Positions 43,555-53,083 of a stretch of 64,000 nucleotides of DNA are shown here, in pieces (position 1 is the stretch's first letter; every line of letters starts with the position of its first letter). Under the pieces are notes generated by a model. It was given only the letters and a program-made list of their open reading frames with translations. It was not told the origin of the DNA and did no database searches. This DNA is from Clostridiales bacterium VE202-21 (GTDB lineage Bacteria; Bacillota; Clostridia; Lachnospirales; Lachnospiraceae). Where the stretch lies: contig BAIF02000109.1 of NCBI GenBank assembly GCA_000509105.1, positions 16,346 to 80,345 of the forward strand, in the 5' to 3' direction. The translations under genes and the position numbers were made by a program.

Positions 43555-45939
43555 ATGATGGCAGAAAACGTATTGACGGCAGAAAAAATTACGGAACTTG
43601 CAAAAAAAAGATTTCAGGAGGAACGGAGCATAGACCATCTGGAAGGGTGGTTTCTGGCAAAAGAAATCATGAGAAGATGTGACAGTGAATTCAGGGAAGA
43701 TCCGGATTCCATCCGCATTGCCAAAACACTTGTGGAGATTGCCAGGGAACTTCCGCTGTGGATCAGCGACTATCACCTGTTTGCAGGAACTCAGGATGAT
43801 TCCTTTGCGCGTTCCTACGCATTGATCAATCCGGCATTCACAGTGGACTCTTTCAGCGGATACTGTGATCCGGTAGCTGTATTTGGAGATATCGATCCCA
43901 TTGGTGATATCACCAGAGAAAGAATTGAGGATCTAAGGGAATATAACAATCACACGAAGTTTGCAGATGCTCTGCGCCGGGCCTATGATATAGCGGGCGA
44001 CAGCACGAGTGAAGCCATATTTTTTATCGAACAAGTAACAGGACATCTGATTCCGGACGTACGGCCTATGTTAAAAAAAGGGATACATGGCGTTAAGGAA
44101 CAGATCCGGGAGCAGATGGCATCCGTAACAGACGAGGAGAAGAAGATTTATTATACCGCAATGAATACGGCACTGGATGCGGCTCTCGTCCTTGCAGGCC
44201 GGTATGCGGATCTTGCCCATAAAAAATGGGAAAGTGCAGGGGAGGAGGATAAGCCAAGGTTTGCGATGATGGAAGCGGCTCTGAGAAAGGTTCCTGGACG
44301 TGGGGCTGAGAATCTGTACGAGGCGGTTCAGTCCTTTATTTTAATATGGCAGACCATGTGCCTGGAGCAGACACCGAACCCCTTTGCATTTTCCGTGGGA
44401 AATGCGGATCGGATTTTCGAACCCTACCGGGCAATGGACGGGACTGACCGGGAGACAGCAGCCGCTTTATTCAAGCATCTGCTTGTGTTTTTTAATGTTG
44501 CGGACAGAAGCTGGGCGATCTCTCAGAATCTAATGATAGGCGGTAAATCAAATGAAGGGGAGGACCTGACAAATCCATCCTCTTATGCACTCCTGGATGC
44601 CTACTACGATATGAATCTGCCGCAGCCTATTCTCTCTGTTAAGCTTCATAAGAATACGCCCCCGGAACTATATGAGAGCATGGGCAGATTTTTCTTCACT
44701 CCGGGATGCCTGACCCCATCGCTGTTTAACGACGATGCAGTATTCTGTGTCCTAAAAAACCAGAGCGGTGTGGAAGAGGAAGACCTGCAGGATTACTCGG
44801 TAGCCGGCTGCCAGGAGCCTTTGATCATGGGGAAAGACAATGGCAATACAACGAACAGCTGGCTGAATCTCGGCAAGATATTGGAGCTTTCCCTGAACGG
44901 AGGTGTCTCCACGATCACCGGCAGGAAGCTCGGTAAAAGCGACGAGGAGCTGGGATATGGGAATAAACGTGAGATTCTTGAAAATATTCGTTCCATATTT
45001 TATAGCAATCTGGAGGAATATACAGATATGATGGTGGAATGTGCGAATGCGGCATCAGAGGCGATTGGCTTGCTCCAGGTTCCATTCTTATCTTCTATGA
45101 TGGGCGGAGTGGAGAGCGGGATAGATGTCAGAGACACGAAGCGCCAGGGAACAAGGTACAACGGAAGCGGCTGTCTGATTCACGGTCTGTCAGTTGTGGC
45201 GGATGCATTCACCGCCATTGACACCCTGCTGGAGGAATGCCCCCAGGATGCAGACCGGCTGATTGAAGCGCTGCGCACGAATTTTGAGCAGGATCCGGAG
45301 ATGCAGCAGTATCTTCTGACAGCGCCTAAATTCGGTAATAATATCGCAAGGGTCGATAACGAGGCCGCAGAGATCGCGAACCGTGTCAGCGACCTGATTG
45401 CATCCAAAAAGAATTATCTTGGCAATCCATTCCGGCCTGACTGGTCAACTCCTTCGACACATCTGCTTTATGGATACTGGGTAGGAGCCACGCCGGACGG
45501 CAGGAAGTCCAGAGAACAGCTGGGATATGGAGTGGATCCGCTGTATGGGGAAGCGCATCAGGGGCTTGGATTCAGGATGCTTTCTAATATGAAGCTTCCT
45601 TTCGATAAAATGAACGGCGGCTATGCATCCCATCTGGGGATCAATCCGAATTATTTTAAAACCCAGTTGTTTGAGCAGAAAGGGAGGGAATTCCGGGATA
45701 AGATTATATCTCCATTGTTCTATAATCCGCAGAAGGAGGGCGTATCCCCATTTTACTTGTATGTGAATGTAACAACTCCCGGCATGCTGCGCAAGGTGCT
45801 GGAAAATCCCAAAAAATACGCCCCCAGCGGCGTATATATTATGAGAATCCACGGTACATTTGTTAACTTCCTGGATCTTTCGCCGGATATCCAGGAGGAT
45901 ATTATTAAACGTCTGGATCTAGAGTCAACCAGTTTATAA
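43555..45939 (+). CDS. Glycyl radical enzyme of unknown substrate, with atypical radical motif
   Basis: The 794-residue protein has the PFL-type glycyl radical fold. The catalytic Cys419 lies in YSVAGCQEPLIMGKDNG; a Glu two residues after the Cys (Cys-Gln-Glu) resembles dehydratase-type GREs (Cys-Val-Glu), not pyruvate formate-lyase (Cys-Cys). The radical Gly767 lies in YIMRIHGTFVNFLDLSPDI; the usual motif is Arg-Val-Ser/Ala-Gly-Tyr, so His-Gly-Thr is unusual, while position (27 residues from the end) and the following DLSP-x-IQEDII are normal. I chose ATG 43555 with AAAGGAG about 9 nt upstream, not 43504. With an activase before it and a sugar-type kinase after it, I infer a dehydratase or C-O lyase acting on a polyol or sugar phosphate, but the substrate is not known. 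Confidence 0.9.
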   Translation: MMAENVLTAEKITELAKKRFQEERSIDHLEGWFLAKEIMRRCDSEFREDPDSIRIAKTLVEIARELPLWISDYHLFAGTQDDSFARSYALINPAFTVDSFSGYCDPVAVFGDIDPIGDITRERIEDLREYNNHTKFADALRRAYDIAGDSTSEAIFFIEQVTGHLIPDVRPMLKKGIHGVKEQIREQMASVTDEEKKIYYTAMNTALDAALVLAGRYADLAHKKWESAGEEDKPRFAMMEAALRKVPGRGAENLYEAVQSFILIWQTMCLEQTPNPFAFSVGNADRIFEPYRAMDGTDRETAAALFKHLLVFFNVADRSWAISQNLMIGGKSNEGEDLTNPSSYALLDAYYDMNLPQPILSVKLHKNTPPELYESMGRFFFTPGCLTPSLFNDDAVFCVLKNQSGVEEEDLQDYSVAGCQEPLIMGKDNGNTTNSWLNLGKILELSLNGGVSTITGRKLGKSDEELGYGNKREILENIRSIFYSNLEEYTDMMVECANAASEAIGLLQVPFLSSMMGGVESGIDVRDTKRQGTRYNGSGCLIHGLSVVADAFTAIDTLLEECPQDADRLIEALRTNFEQDPEMQQYLLTAPKFGNNIARVDNEAAEIANRVSDLIASKKNYLGNPFRPDWSTPSTHLLYGYWVGATPDGRKSREQLGYGVDPLYGEAHQGLGFRMLSNMKLPFDKMNGGYASHLGINPNYFKTQLFEQKGREFRDKIISPLFYNPQKEGVSPFYLYVNVTTPGMLRKVLENPKKYAPSGVYIMRIHGTFVNFLDLSPDIQEDIIKRLDLESTSL

Positions 45940-45952
45940 AAAGGAGGATCAT

Positions 45953-47430
45953 ATGCAGTATTATATAGGGATCGATCTGGGAACCTCCAGTGTAAAGTCT
46001 CTTCTTATGGAGGAAAATGGAAGGGCGGTGGGGACCGCACAGGTGGGATATGAAATTATAAAACGGGAACAGCAGTACGCGGAGCAGGATATAGACCTGC
46101 TCTGCGATGCAGCCCTGCGCACGGTCAGGTCACTGCTGGAGAAACATCAGGATGCAAGGGCTTGTATCAAAGGCGTGGGCTTTTCCGGGCAAATGCACGG
46201 CCTGGTTATGATTGGCAGAGACGGGAAACCCCTGAGAAATGCGATTATATGGGCCGATCAGCGCTCGCAGCAGGAGATTCAGAATCTATATTCCATCATA
46301 CCAAGGGAGGAATATCATCAAATCTCGCTGAATTCCCTGAGTACCGGTTTTTTAATCAGCTCGCTGATGTGGGTGAAAGAGCATGAGCCGGAAGTCTACA
46401 ATTCTATTGATAAGGTAATGCTGCCCAAGGACTATCTGCGTTACAGAATGTGCGGAGAATTGGGCACAGATATGTCCGATGCCTCCAGCACTGCCATTTT
46501 TGACACAAAAAGCAGGCAGTGGGCTTGGAATTTCATAGACCGGCTGGGACTGGAGAGAGGCTTTTTCGTACCGTGCCGTGAAGCCTATGAGGCGGCTGGG
46601 GAGTCAACTGCTGCGTGCGAGAGGCTGACGGGGCTGAAGGCAGGGACAAAGCTCGTATATGGCGGAGGCGACAGCCTGATGCAGGCGGTGGGAAATGGTA
46701 TCATATCACCGGGAACTTTGTCGGCTAATATTGGGACGGCCAGCCAGCTGGCCTGTGCTGTCAGCACACCGCTGTATGACAAACTTTACAGAACAAACAC
46801 CTTCTGCCATGTACGAGAAGACCGGTGGATGCTCATGGGCGCCAATCTGAGCGGAGGCGTGGCTTTGAAGTGGCTGATGAAAAATATTCTGGATATGCAG
46901 TCCTTCGATGATATGACAGCCCTGGCCGAGACGGTTCCCGCCGGGAGCAGGGGCCTTCTTTTTCTCCCTATCTGAGCGGGGAGCGCACGCCCTACAATGA
47001 TCCGGAAGCAAAAGGCATCTACCATGGCCTGACACTGAGCCATACTAAGGCGGATCTGATACGCAGCACAATGGAAGGGATTATCTTCGGGCTGAAAAAC
47101 TCTTTGGAAATCTTTCAGGATATGGGGGTTGGATTCCAGCGTATCCTTGCATCCGGGGGCGGTGCAAGAGGTCGTCTTTTCCGTCAGATCCAGGCGGATA
47201 TGTTTGGAAAAGAAATCTATACAAGCCTGATTCAGGAACAGGCTTGTATGGGGGCTGCCATCACGGCTGCGGTGGGCACGGGCGGTTATGCATCGTTTGA
47301 AGAGGCATGCGGCTGGATTGTCCGGCTCAGCAGTGATGTGGCAGCGCCGGATCCGGAAAATCAGAAAGTATATGAGGAAAGATATCAGATCTACAAAGAA
47401 CTGTATCCCAGAAATAAAGATTTATTTTAA
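45953..47430 (+). pseudogene. FGGY-family carbohydrate kinase (xylulokinase-like), interrupted by a one-base deletion
   Basis: The protein starts as a typical FGGY kinase (YIGIDLGTSSVKSLLM; GFSGQMHGLVMI; YGGGDSLMQAVGNGIISPG) and runs 340 residues to a TGA at 46973-46975. One base missing in CTCCCTATCTG near 46968 (CCTTAT would keep the frame) shifts it; the other frame continues as YLSGERTPYNDPEAKG and on with LASGGGARGRLFRQIQADMF to TAA 47428-47430, the expected C-terminal half. If functional it would phosphorylate a sugar or polyol feeding the GRE. AAAAGGAGGATCAT precedes ATG 45953, 13 bp after the GRE. It could be a true null mutation or a sequencing error. Confidence 0.88.
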
Positions 47431-47478
47431 TAGTAACCTCTATTGCATCAGTAATGCAGAAAGACTATAATTGTTTGC

Positions 47479-48504
47479 ATGAGTGAAGAAAATTTATACA
47501 TCAACGTAAAAAACAGAATATGTGACCTGATATTTAACGGAACCTATCAGGAAGGGAAGAGGATACCCTCCGAACGCATACTGGCGGAGACTTTGGAGGT
47601 GAGCAGGGTAACGGTTAGGAAGTCCCTGGATCTGTTGGAGCATGATCATCTGATTGTCAGAGAAGTTGGAAGCGGGACGAGGGTGTGTTTCCACAATTAT
47701 GGAACCGCCAGCAGTATGGATATGATCGTACTGATAGCTCCAGCGAAGAATCCGTTTTTTGCTGAATTTATCGCACAGATCCAGACCTATGCGGAGCAGG
47801 AGGGGGCCATGATTCTGTATGTGGAGAAGCCGCGCACGGAAACCCTGGAGAACTGTCTCTACCGCCTTTATAAACGGGGGCTTCAGAACACGGTGATATG
47901 GCTGGAAGATCTGCCGGTGGACATGGAAAAGCTGAAACGCCTCCGTGCGCTGGGCATGAACATGGTCTTCTTTGATACAGATAAAGGACTGCCCTTCGCG
48001 GACTGTGTAGCGCTGGATAATGGCAAGGCAGTGCGTACGCTCTGCGGTGAGCTGCAAAAAGAGGGCTGCCGGGACATCCGTTATGCAGGCTGGGACCGCC
48101 GGGATATATACAGCATCGCATGCCGTGAAGAGGCATGTCTGAAAGAAACAGGTGAAGATGTGCCCTTTCTTCATCTTCCGTGGGAATGCAGGCACCATGT
48201 AAGCGAATTTGTCCTGGATTATCTAAGGCGTTACAACAAACCCCTGCCTGAGGCCATTGTCTGTGGTGACCGGGAAATCGCGGCGGCTGTATCCTATTCG
48301 GTTCGGCGGCTGAAGGAGGTGCAGATCCGGGTGGCGGGGATTGATGATTTTCCAGAGGCCGGGAGAAGGCAGGTTATCACATACAGGCAGGACCTGGAGG
48401 GGAGCGTGAAACAGATTTTTTACTGTCTGGCTATGCAGAACCAGAAACAGTCTGAGTGGAAGGCGGAGCTCTGTAAGGTGGAGGGAACGCTCACTTGTTA
48501 TTGA
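47479..48504 (+). CDS. GntR/LacI-type regulator with sugar-binding sensor domain (AraR-like)
   Basis: An N-terminal GntR winged helix (RICDLIFNGTYQEGKRIPSE; LAETLEVSRVTVRKSLDLLE; REVGSGTRV) is joined to a periplasmic-binding-protein-like sensor (residues 80-335; PAKNPFFAEFIAQIQTYAEQ, PEAIVCGDREIAAAVSYSVR). AraR of Bacillus has this layout and binds long palindromes in response to a sugar. It is last in the glycyl radical operon, 48 bp after the kinase, so it most likely senses the pathway substrate and binds the palindrome at 42564-42600. Its own ribosome site is weak. Confidence 0.88.
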   Translation: MSEENLYINVKNRICDLIFNGTYQEGKRIPSERILAETLEVSRVTVRKSLDLLEHDHLIVREVGSGTRVCFHNYGTASSMDMIVLIAPAKNPFFAEFIAQIQTYAEQEGAMILYVEKPRTETLENCLYRLYKRGLQNTVIWLEDLPVDMEKLKRLRALGMNMVFFDTDKGLPFADCVALDNGKAVRTLCGELQKEGCRDIRYAGWDRRDIYSIACREEACLKETGEDVPFLHLPWECRHHVSEFVLDYLRRYNKPLPEAIVCGDREIAAAVSYSVRRLKEVQIRVAGIDDFPEAGRRQVITYRQDLEGSVKQIFYCLAMQNQKQSEWKAELCKVEGTLTCY

Positions 48505-48550
48505 TGAATAAATCCAGAAGTGCTATACTATAACGTGTTTGAAAATTCGT

Positions 48551-48586
48551 ACCCGCAGGGCATTGCGCAGCATATGCTCTGCGGGT
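48551..48586 (+). terminator. Hairpin after the regulator gene
   Basis: ACCCGCAG (48551-48558) pairs with CTGCGGGT (48579-48586) around a 20-nt loop. There is no clear T tract (GTCTCTG follows), so termination is uncertain. Confidence 0.5.
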
Positions 48587-48634
48587 GTCTCTGCGGATGG
48601 CCGCAGAATTCTATTAGAATGGGAGAAAATGAAT

Positions 48635-49651
48635 ATGGAGTACAGTGAAGTAATCAAAAATGCAAGATCTTGTATGGGGCCTTACTGTAAGGCATGCAAT
48701 ACCTGCAATGGAGCTGCGTGCAGAAATACAATGCCGGGACCGGGATCTAAAGGAGTCGGTGACCTCGCAGCACGAAACTATCAGAAATGGCAGGAAATCC
48801 GTATCAATATGGATACCCTCTGCGGGCAGAAGCAGGTGAAGACAGAGACCGAATTGTTCGGAAAAGAATTCACCGCCCCGTTTTTTGCCGGTCCGGTGGG
48901 CGCTGTGAAGCTGCACTACGGCGATAAATATTCGGACCAGGAGTATAATGACATATTGGTTTCCGCCTGTGCACAGAATGGGATAGCGGCATTTACAGGT
49001 GACGGGACAGATTATAATGTCATGATAGAAGCCACAAAAGCGATCACGAAACTTGACGGCATGGGCATTCCCACTGTTAAGCCGTGGGATATGGGTACAA
49101 TCAGAGAAAAGATGGAGCTTGTGAAGAAGTCAGGCGCATTTGCAGTGGCAATGGATATCGATGCGGCAGGCCTTCCCTTTCTGCAGAATCTGAATCCTCC
49201 TGCAGGAAGCAAGTCTGTGAAGGAGTTGAAAGAGATCGTGAAGATTGCCGAGATCCCGTTTATCTTAAAGGGTATTATGACACCCAGGGCGGCTCTTAAG
49301 GCAAAGGAAGCAGGGGTCCAGGGGATCGTTGTATCGAACCATGGGGGACGCGTGCTGGATCAGTGTCCGTCAACGGCGGAGGTTCTGCCGTCTATTGTCG
49401 AAGCAGTGAAGGGAGAGATGACGATTTTTGTTGACGGAGGAATCCGGACAGGGATCGATGTATTTAAAGCACTTGCACTCGGGGCAGACGCTGTCCTGAT
49501 TGCCCGTCCATTCGTGACCGCGGTATACGGCGGCGAGGAAGACGGTGTCAAAGCGTATATCAACAGGATTGAAGCAGAGCTAAAAGATACCATGTCTATG
49601 TGTGGGGCGTTCACTCTATCAGATATCCGGCGTGATATGATCTGGAACTAA
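48635..49651 (+). CDS. FMN-dependent alpha-hydroxy-acid oxidase/dehydrogenase with cysteine-rich N-terminus
   Basis: The TIM-barrel family oxidises 2-hydroxyacids such as lactate or glycolate. FMN and active-site blocks are visible: FFAGPVGAVKLHYG, PFILKGIMTPRAALKAK, VVSNHGGRVLDQCPSTAEVL (His-Gly-Gly-Arg) and IFVDGGIRTGIDVFKALALG. The N-terminus carries CMGPYCKACNTCNGAACRN, six cysteines in 18 residues, suited to an iron-sulfur cluster or metal and unlike aerobic family members; in an anaerobe this points to a dehydrogenase passing electrons onward. Start 48635 is supported by GGGAG at 9 nt. The gene follows the glycyl radical operon but has a hairpin in between. Confidence 0.85.
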   Translation: MEYSEVIKNARSCMGPYCKACNTCNGAACRNTMPGPGSKGVGDLAARNYQKWQEIRINMDTLCGQKQVKTETELFGKEFTAPFFAGPVGAVKLHYGDKYSDQEYNDILVSACAQNGIAAFTGDGTDYNVMIEATKAITKLDGMGIPTVKPWDMGTIREKMELVKKSGAFAVAMDIDAAGLPFLQNLNPPAGSKSVKELKEIVKIAEIPFILKGIMTPRAALKAKEAGVQGIVVSNHGGRVLDQCPSTAEVLPSIVEAVKGEMTIFVDGGIRTGIDVFKALALGADAVLIARPFVTAVYGGEEDGVKAYINRIEAELKDTMSMCGAFTLSDIRRDMIWN

Positions 49652-49850
49652 ACATTGTTTCCAGAAGTTACCAGTTTATTTTTTAACAAAATTTCATTCG
49701 TTATCCTCCTCCTTTTTTGTGAAAGATTTTGTATTGACGATGCAGGCTCTATAGTGGTAGTATTGTTTGTACGGCACAGGATATAGTTTGCGAATTGCGC
49801 AGTGAATACTAAATATAGAATAAATGACAACAGGAAAGGAAGAAGACATC

Positions 49851-51971
49851 ATGATGCATGTAGTAAAAAAGGACGGAACAAAAGAAGATTTTAACGTGCA
49901 TAAAGTGGTTGTTGCGGTGAACAAATCGGCCTACCGCGCACTCATCAAGTTTACGGATGAAGAACTGGATTATATCTGCCGCTTTGTGGAAGAAAAGGTA
50001 CAGTCCATGGCTATAACGGACATCCCGATCGCTGAGATGCACAATGTAGTGGAGGGGGCGCTGGAGAAAGTGAATCCGGTTGTCGCGAAGAGCTACAGGG
50101 ATTATCGGAATTATAAGCAGGACTTTGTACAGATGCTGGACGAGGTTTATAAAAAGAGCCAGTCTATTATGTACATTGGAGACAAAGAGAACAGCAATAC
50201 AGACAGCGCCCTTGTTTCCACAAAAAGAAGCCTGATTTTCAACGAATTGAATAAGGAGTTATATAAGAAGTTTTTCCTGACCGTTGAGGAGATACAGGCG
50301 ATCAGGGAAGGGTACATCTACATACATGATATGTCTGCCAGAAGAGACACCATGAACTGCTGCCTCTTTGATGTGAAGAGCGTGTTAAACGGCGGGTTTG
50401 AGATGGGAAATCTCTGGTACAATGAGCCAAAGACACTGGATACGGCTTTTGATGTGATCGGAGACATCGTGCTCAGCGCCGCAAGCCAGCAGTACGGCGG
50501 CTTCACGGTGCCGAGTGTGGACGAGATTCTGGAGCCCTACGCAGAAAAATCGCACAATAAACTGATTGAGAAATATAGAAACCTGGGACTACCGGAGGAT
50601 AAGGTGCAGGAGGTTGCCTGGGCTGACCTGGAAAAAGAGATGGAGCAGGGTTTCCAGGGATGGGAATATAAGTTTAATTCCGTATCCTCAAGCAGGGGAG
50701 ACTATCCTTTTATTACCGTGAGTGCAGGTACACGAACCAGCGAATACGGCAAATTGGCTACAAAAAAAATGCTGGAAGTACGCCGGAAGGGGCAGGGGAA
50801 AGAGGGACATAAAAAGCCGGTATTGTTCCCGAAGATTGTATTCTTATACGATGAGAACCTGCATGGGCCGGGAAAACCGCTGGAGGACGTATTTGAAGCG
50901 GGAATTGAATGTTCCCGAAAGACGATGTATCCCGACTGGCTCAGCCTGACAGGCGAGGGATATGTTCCAAGTATCTATAAAAAATACGGGAAAATCATCA
51001 GCCCAATGGGCTGCCGTGCATTTCTGTCTCCATGGTATGAAAGAGGCGGTATGGAACCGGCAGATGAGAACGATAAACCGGTATTTGTAGGAAGGTTCAA
51101 TATTGGAGCCATCAGCCTGCATCTGCCAATGATTTATGCAAAGGCACAGCAAGAGAGTAAGAACTTCCACGATGTGCTGGATTATTATATGAACCTGATC
51201 AGAAGGCTTCATCAGAGGACCTACGATTATCTGGGAGAGATGAAGGCATCCACGAATCCGCTCGCATACTGTGAAGGCGGCTTCTATGGCGGTCACCTGG
51301 GGCTGTATGATAAGATCAAGCCACTGTTAAAATCTGCCACCGCATCATTTGGCATAACTGCCCTGAATGAACTGCAGCAGATCCATAACAAGAAGTCCCT
51401 TGCAGAAGACGGCTCATTTGCGCTGGAAACGTTGAATTACATCAACGACAAGGTCAATGAATTCAAAAAAGAAGACGGGCATCTGTACGCGATTTACGGA
51501 ACGCCGGCGGAGAATCTCTGTGGGGTGCAGGTACAGCAGTTCCGTAAAAAATACGGGATTATTGAAAATGTTTCCGACAGGGAATATGTAAGCAACAGCT
51601 TTCACTGCCATGTCAGCGAAGAGATCACTCCGATTGAGAAGCAGGATCTGGAGGGACGATTCTGGAATCTGAGCAACGGCGGTAAGATTCAGTATGTGAA
51701 GTATCCCATCAGCTACAATACGGAAGCCGTGAAGGCGCTGGTCAGAAGAGCGATGGAAAAAGGATACTACGAGGGCGTCAATTTGTCCTTATCTTACTGC
51801 GATGACTGCGGCCATGAAGAACTGGATATGGATGTGTGCCCGGTGTGCGGAAGTAAGAATCTGACCAAGATAGACCGGATGAACGGTTATTTGTCCTACT
51901 CCAGAGTGAAAGGCGATACAAGACTTAATGATGCCAAGATGGCAGAGATTGCGGAAAGGAAAAGTATGTAA
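49851..51971 (+). CDS. nrdD: Anaerobic ribonucleoside-triphosphate reductase
   Basis: NrdD reduces ribonucleotides to deoxyribonucleotides without oxygen using a glycyl radical. An ATP-cone occupies residues 1-90. The C-terminus has a zinc site (CDDCGHEELDMDVCPVCGSK) and the radical Gly679 in DRMNGYLSYSR, the usual class III position. Length 706 is normal. GGAAGGAAGAAGACATC precedes ATG 49851 (ATG 49854 also possible). nrdG follows 1 bp after its stop, and dut follows nrdG, giving a small dNTP-supply cluster. Confidence 0.96.
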   Translation: MMHVVKKDGTKEDFNVHKVVVAVNKSAYRALIKFTDEELDYICRFVEEKVQSMAITDIPIAEMHNVVEGALEKVNPVVAKSYRDYRNYKQDFVQMLDEVYKKSQSIMYIGDKENSNTDSALVSTKRSLIFNELNKELYKKFFLTVEEIQAIREGYIYIHDMSARRDTMNCCLFDVKSVLNGGFEMGNLWYNEPKTLDTAFDVIGDIVLSAASQQYGGFTVPSVDEILEPYAEKSHNKLIEKYRNLGLPEDKVQEVAWADLEKEMEQGFQGWEYKFNSVSSSRGDYPFITVSAGTRTSEYGKLATKKMLEVRRKGQGKEGHKKPVLFPKIVFLYDENLHGPGKPLEDVFEAGIECSRKTMYPDWLSLTGEGYVPSIYKKYGKIISPMGCRAFLSPWYERGGMEPADENDKPVFVGRFNIGAISLHLPMIYAKAQQESKNFHDVLDYYMNLIRRLHQRTYDYLGEMKASTNPLAYCEGGFYGGHLGLYDKIKPLLKSATASFGITALNELQQIHNKKSLAEDGSFALETLNYINDKVNEFKKEDGHLYAIYGTPAENLCGVQVQQFRKKYGIIENVSDREYVSNSFHCHVSEEITPIEKQDLEGRFWNLSNGGKIQYVKYPISYNTEAVKALVRRAMEKGYYEGVNLSLSYCDDCGHEELDMDVCPVCGSKNLTKIDRMNGYLSYSRVKGDTRLNDAKMAEIAERKSM

Positions 51972-51972
51972 C

Positions 51973-52464
51973 ATGCAGTATCACAATATTACAAAAGATG
52001 ACATGCTTAACGGTGATGGACTGCGGGTCGTCCTGTGGACAGCGGGCTGTTCACACGGATGCAGGGAATGCCACAATCCTGTTACATGGGATCCGGACGG
52101 CGGGCTCCCCTTTGAGGAAGAAACAAAGCAGGAATTATTTGAACAGCTGGAAAAAGATTATATTAGCGGTATTACATACAGCGGCGGAGATCCGCTGTTC
52201 CCTGCCAGCAGGGAATGTATCACAGCGCTTGCAAAAGAAATACGTGCAAGATTTCCGGACAAAACCCAGTGGCTGTATACCGGCTTTGAGTGGGAAGAGG
52301 TCAAAGACCTGCCTGTAATGCAATATCTGGATGTTATCGTAGACGGAAGGTTTGAAATTGACCAAAAGGATACGCAGCTGCACTGGAAGGGCAGTGCAAA
52401 CCAGAAGGTAATTGACGTTCAGGAAAGCCTGAAAAAGCAGCAGATTGTGTTGCACGACTCATAA
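51973..52464 (+). CDS. nrdG: Anaerobic ribonucleotide reductase activating protein
   Basis: This radical SAM activase makes the glycyl radical on NrdD. The cluster motif Cys26-x3-Cys30-x2-Cys33 (AGCSHGCREC) and TYSGGDPLFP (SAM binding) are visible in 163 residues. ATG 51973 begins 1 bp after nrdD, so the two are translationally coupled. It is distinct from the other activase in the window (42637), which serves the unknown GRE. Confidence 0.95.
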   Translation: MQYHNITKDDMLNGDGLRVVLWTAGCSHGCRECHNPVTWDPDGGLPFEEETKQELFEQLEKDYISGITYSGGDPLFPASRECITALAKEIRARFPDKTQWLYTGFEWEEVKDLPVMQYLDVIVDGRFEIDQKDTQLHWKGSANQKVIDVQESLKKQQIVLHDS

Positions 52465-52545
52465 CCAAAGAGCACTGCGTAATACATATGCAGCGGTGGA
52501 GGCTGCGATAGAGCAGCAGATTAAGGTTAACAAAGGAGAAAGAAC

Positions 52546-53067
52546 ATGCAGAGAATTGCCAAATTTCATAAAGTGAGTCTGGAGCAGTTTAAAAAAGACT
52601 GGATCGATACATTTGGACTGGAAGACGAAGCAGATATCCAGGAAATATATGACGGAATCAAGCTGCCAAGAAGAGCGACAGCAGGTTCTGCGGGCTATGA
52701 TTTTTATGCCCCTGTCCGCCTGGTGCTGGAGCCGGGCCAGACGATCAAGGTTCCTACCGGTATCCGTGCAGAGATGGAGAACTCCTGGGTTCTCAAGTGT
52801 TATCCGAGAAGCGGCCTGGGTTTCAAATATAGGCTGCAGCTGAATAATACGGTAGGAATTATAGACAGCGATTACTTCTACTCTGATAATGAAGGACATA
52901 TTTTTTCGAAAATAACGAATGACACGAACGAAGAAAAGGTCGTCGATATAGGCAGAGGCGAAGGCTTCATGCAGGGGATATTCACCGAATACGGCATTAC
53001 TGTCGATGATGATGCCACCGAGACCAGGAACGGTGGTTTTGGAAGTACAACAAAGAAAAATCTTTGA
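52546..53067 (+). CDS. dut: dUTP diphosphatase
   Basis: Dut cleaves dUTP to dUMP, keeping uracil out of DNA. The five trimeric dUTPase motifs are visible in the 173-residue chain: ATAGSAGYDFYAP (1), CYPRSGLGFKYR (2), LNNTVGIIDSDYF (3, catalytic Asp), GRGEGFMQGIF (4) and ETRNGGFGSTTKK (5). An N-terminal extension of about 40 residues precedes motif 1. AAAGGAGAAAGAAC precedes ATG 52546. It is 81 bp after nrdG. Confidence 0.93.
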   Translation: MQRIAKFHKVSLEQFKKDWIDTFGLEDEADIQEIYDGIKLPRRATAGSAGYDFYAPVRLVLEPGQTIKVPTGIRAEMENSWVLKCYPRSGLGFKYRLQLNNTVGIIDSDYFYSDNEGHIFSKITNDTNEEKVVDIGRGEGFMQGIFTEYGITVDDDATETRNGGFGSTTKKNL

Positions 53068-53083
53068 TAAAAAAGCAGATATC

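Noticed and set aside
46940..46990. Programmed ribosomal frameshifting in the FGGY kinase
   Set aside because: No X-XXY-YYZ slippery heptamer, no internal ribosome site and no adjacent stem-loop is seen at the break. A plain one-base deletion explains it.
42580..48504. Assigning the GRE to pyruvate formate-lyase or to a known dehydratase
   Set aside because: PFL needs Cys-Cys at the active site and here it is Gly-Cys-Gln-Glu. Known dehydratases carry Gly-Cys-Val-Glu and Arg-Val-x-Gly-Tyr. The motif evidence does not support a named enzyme.
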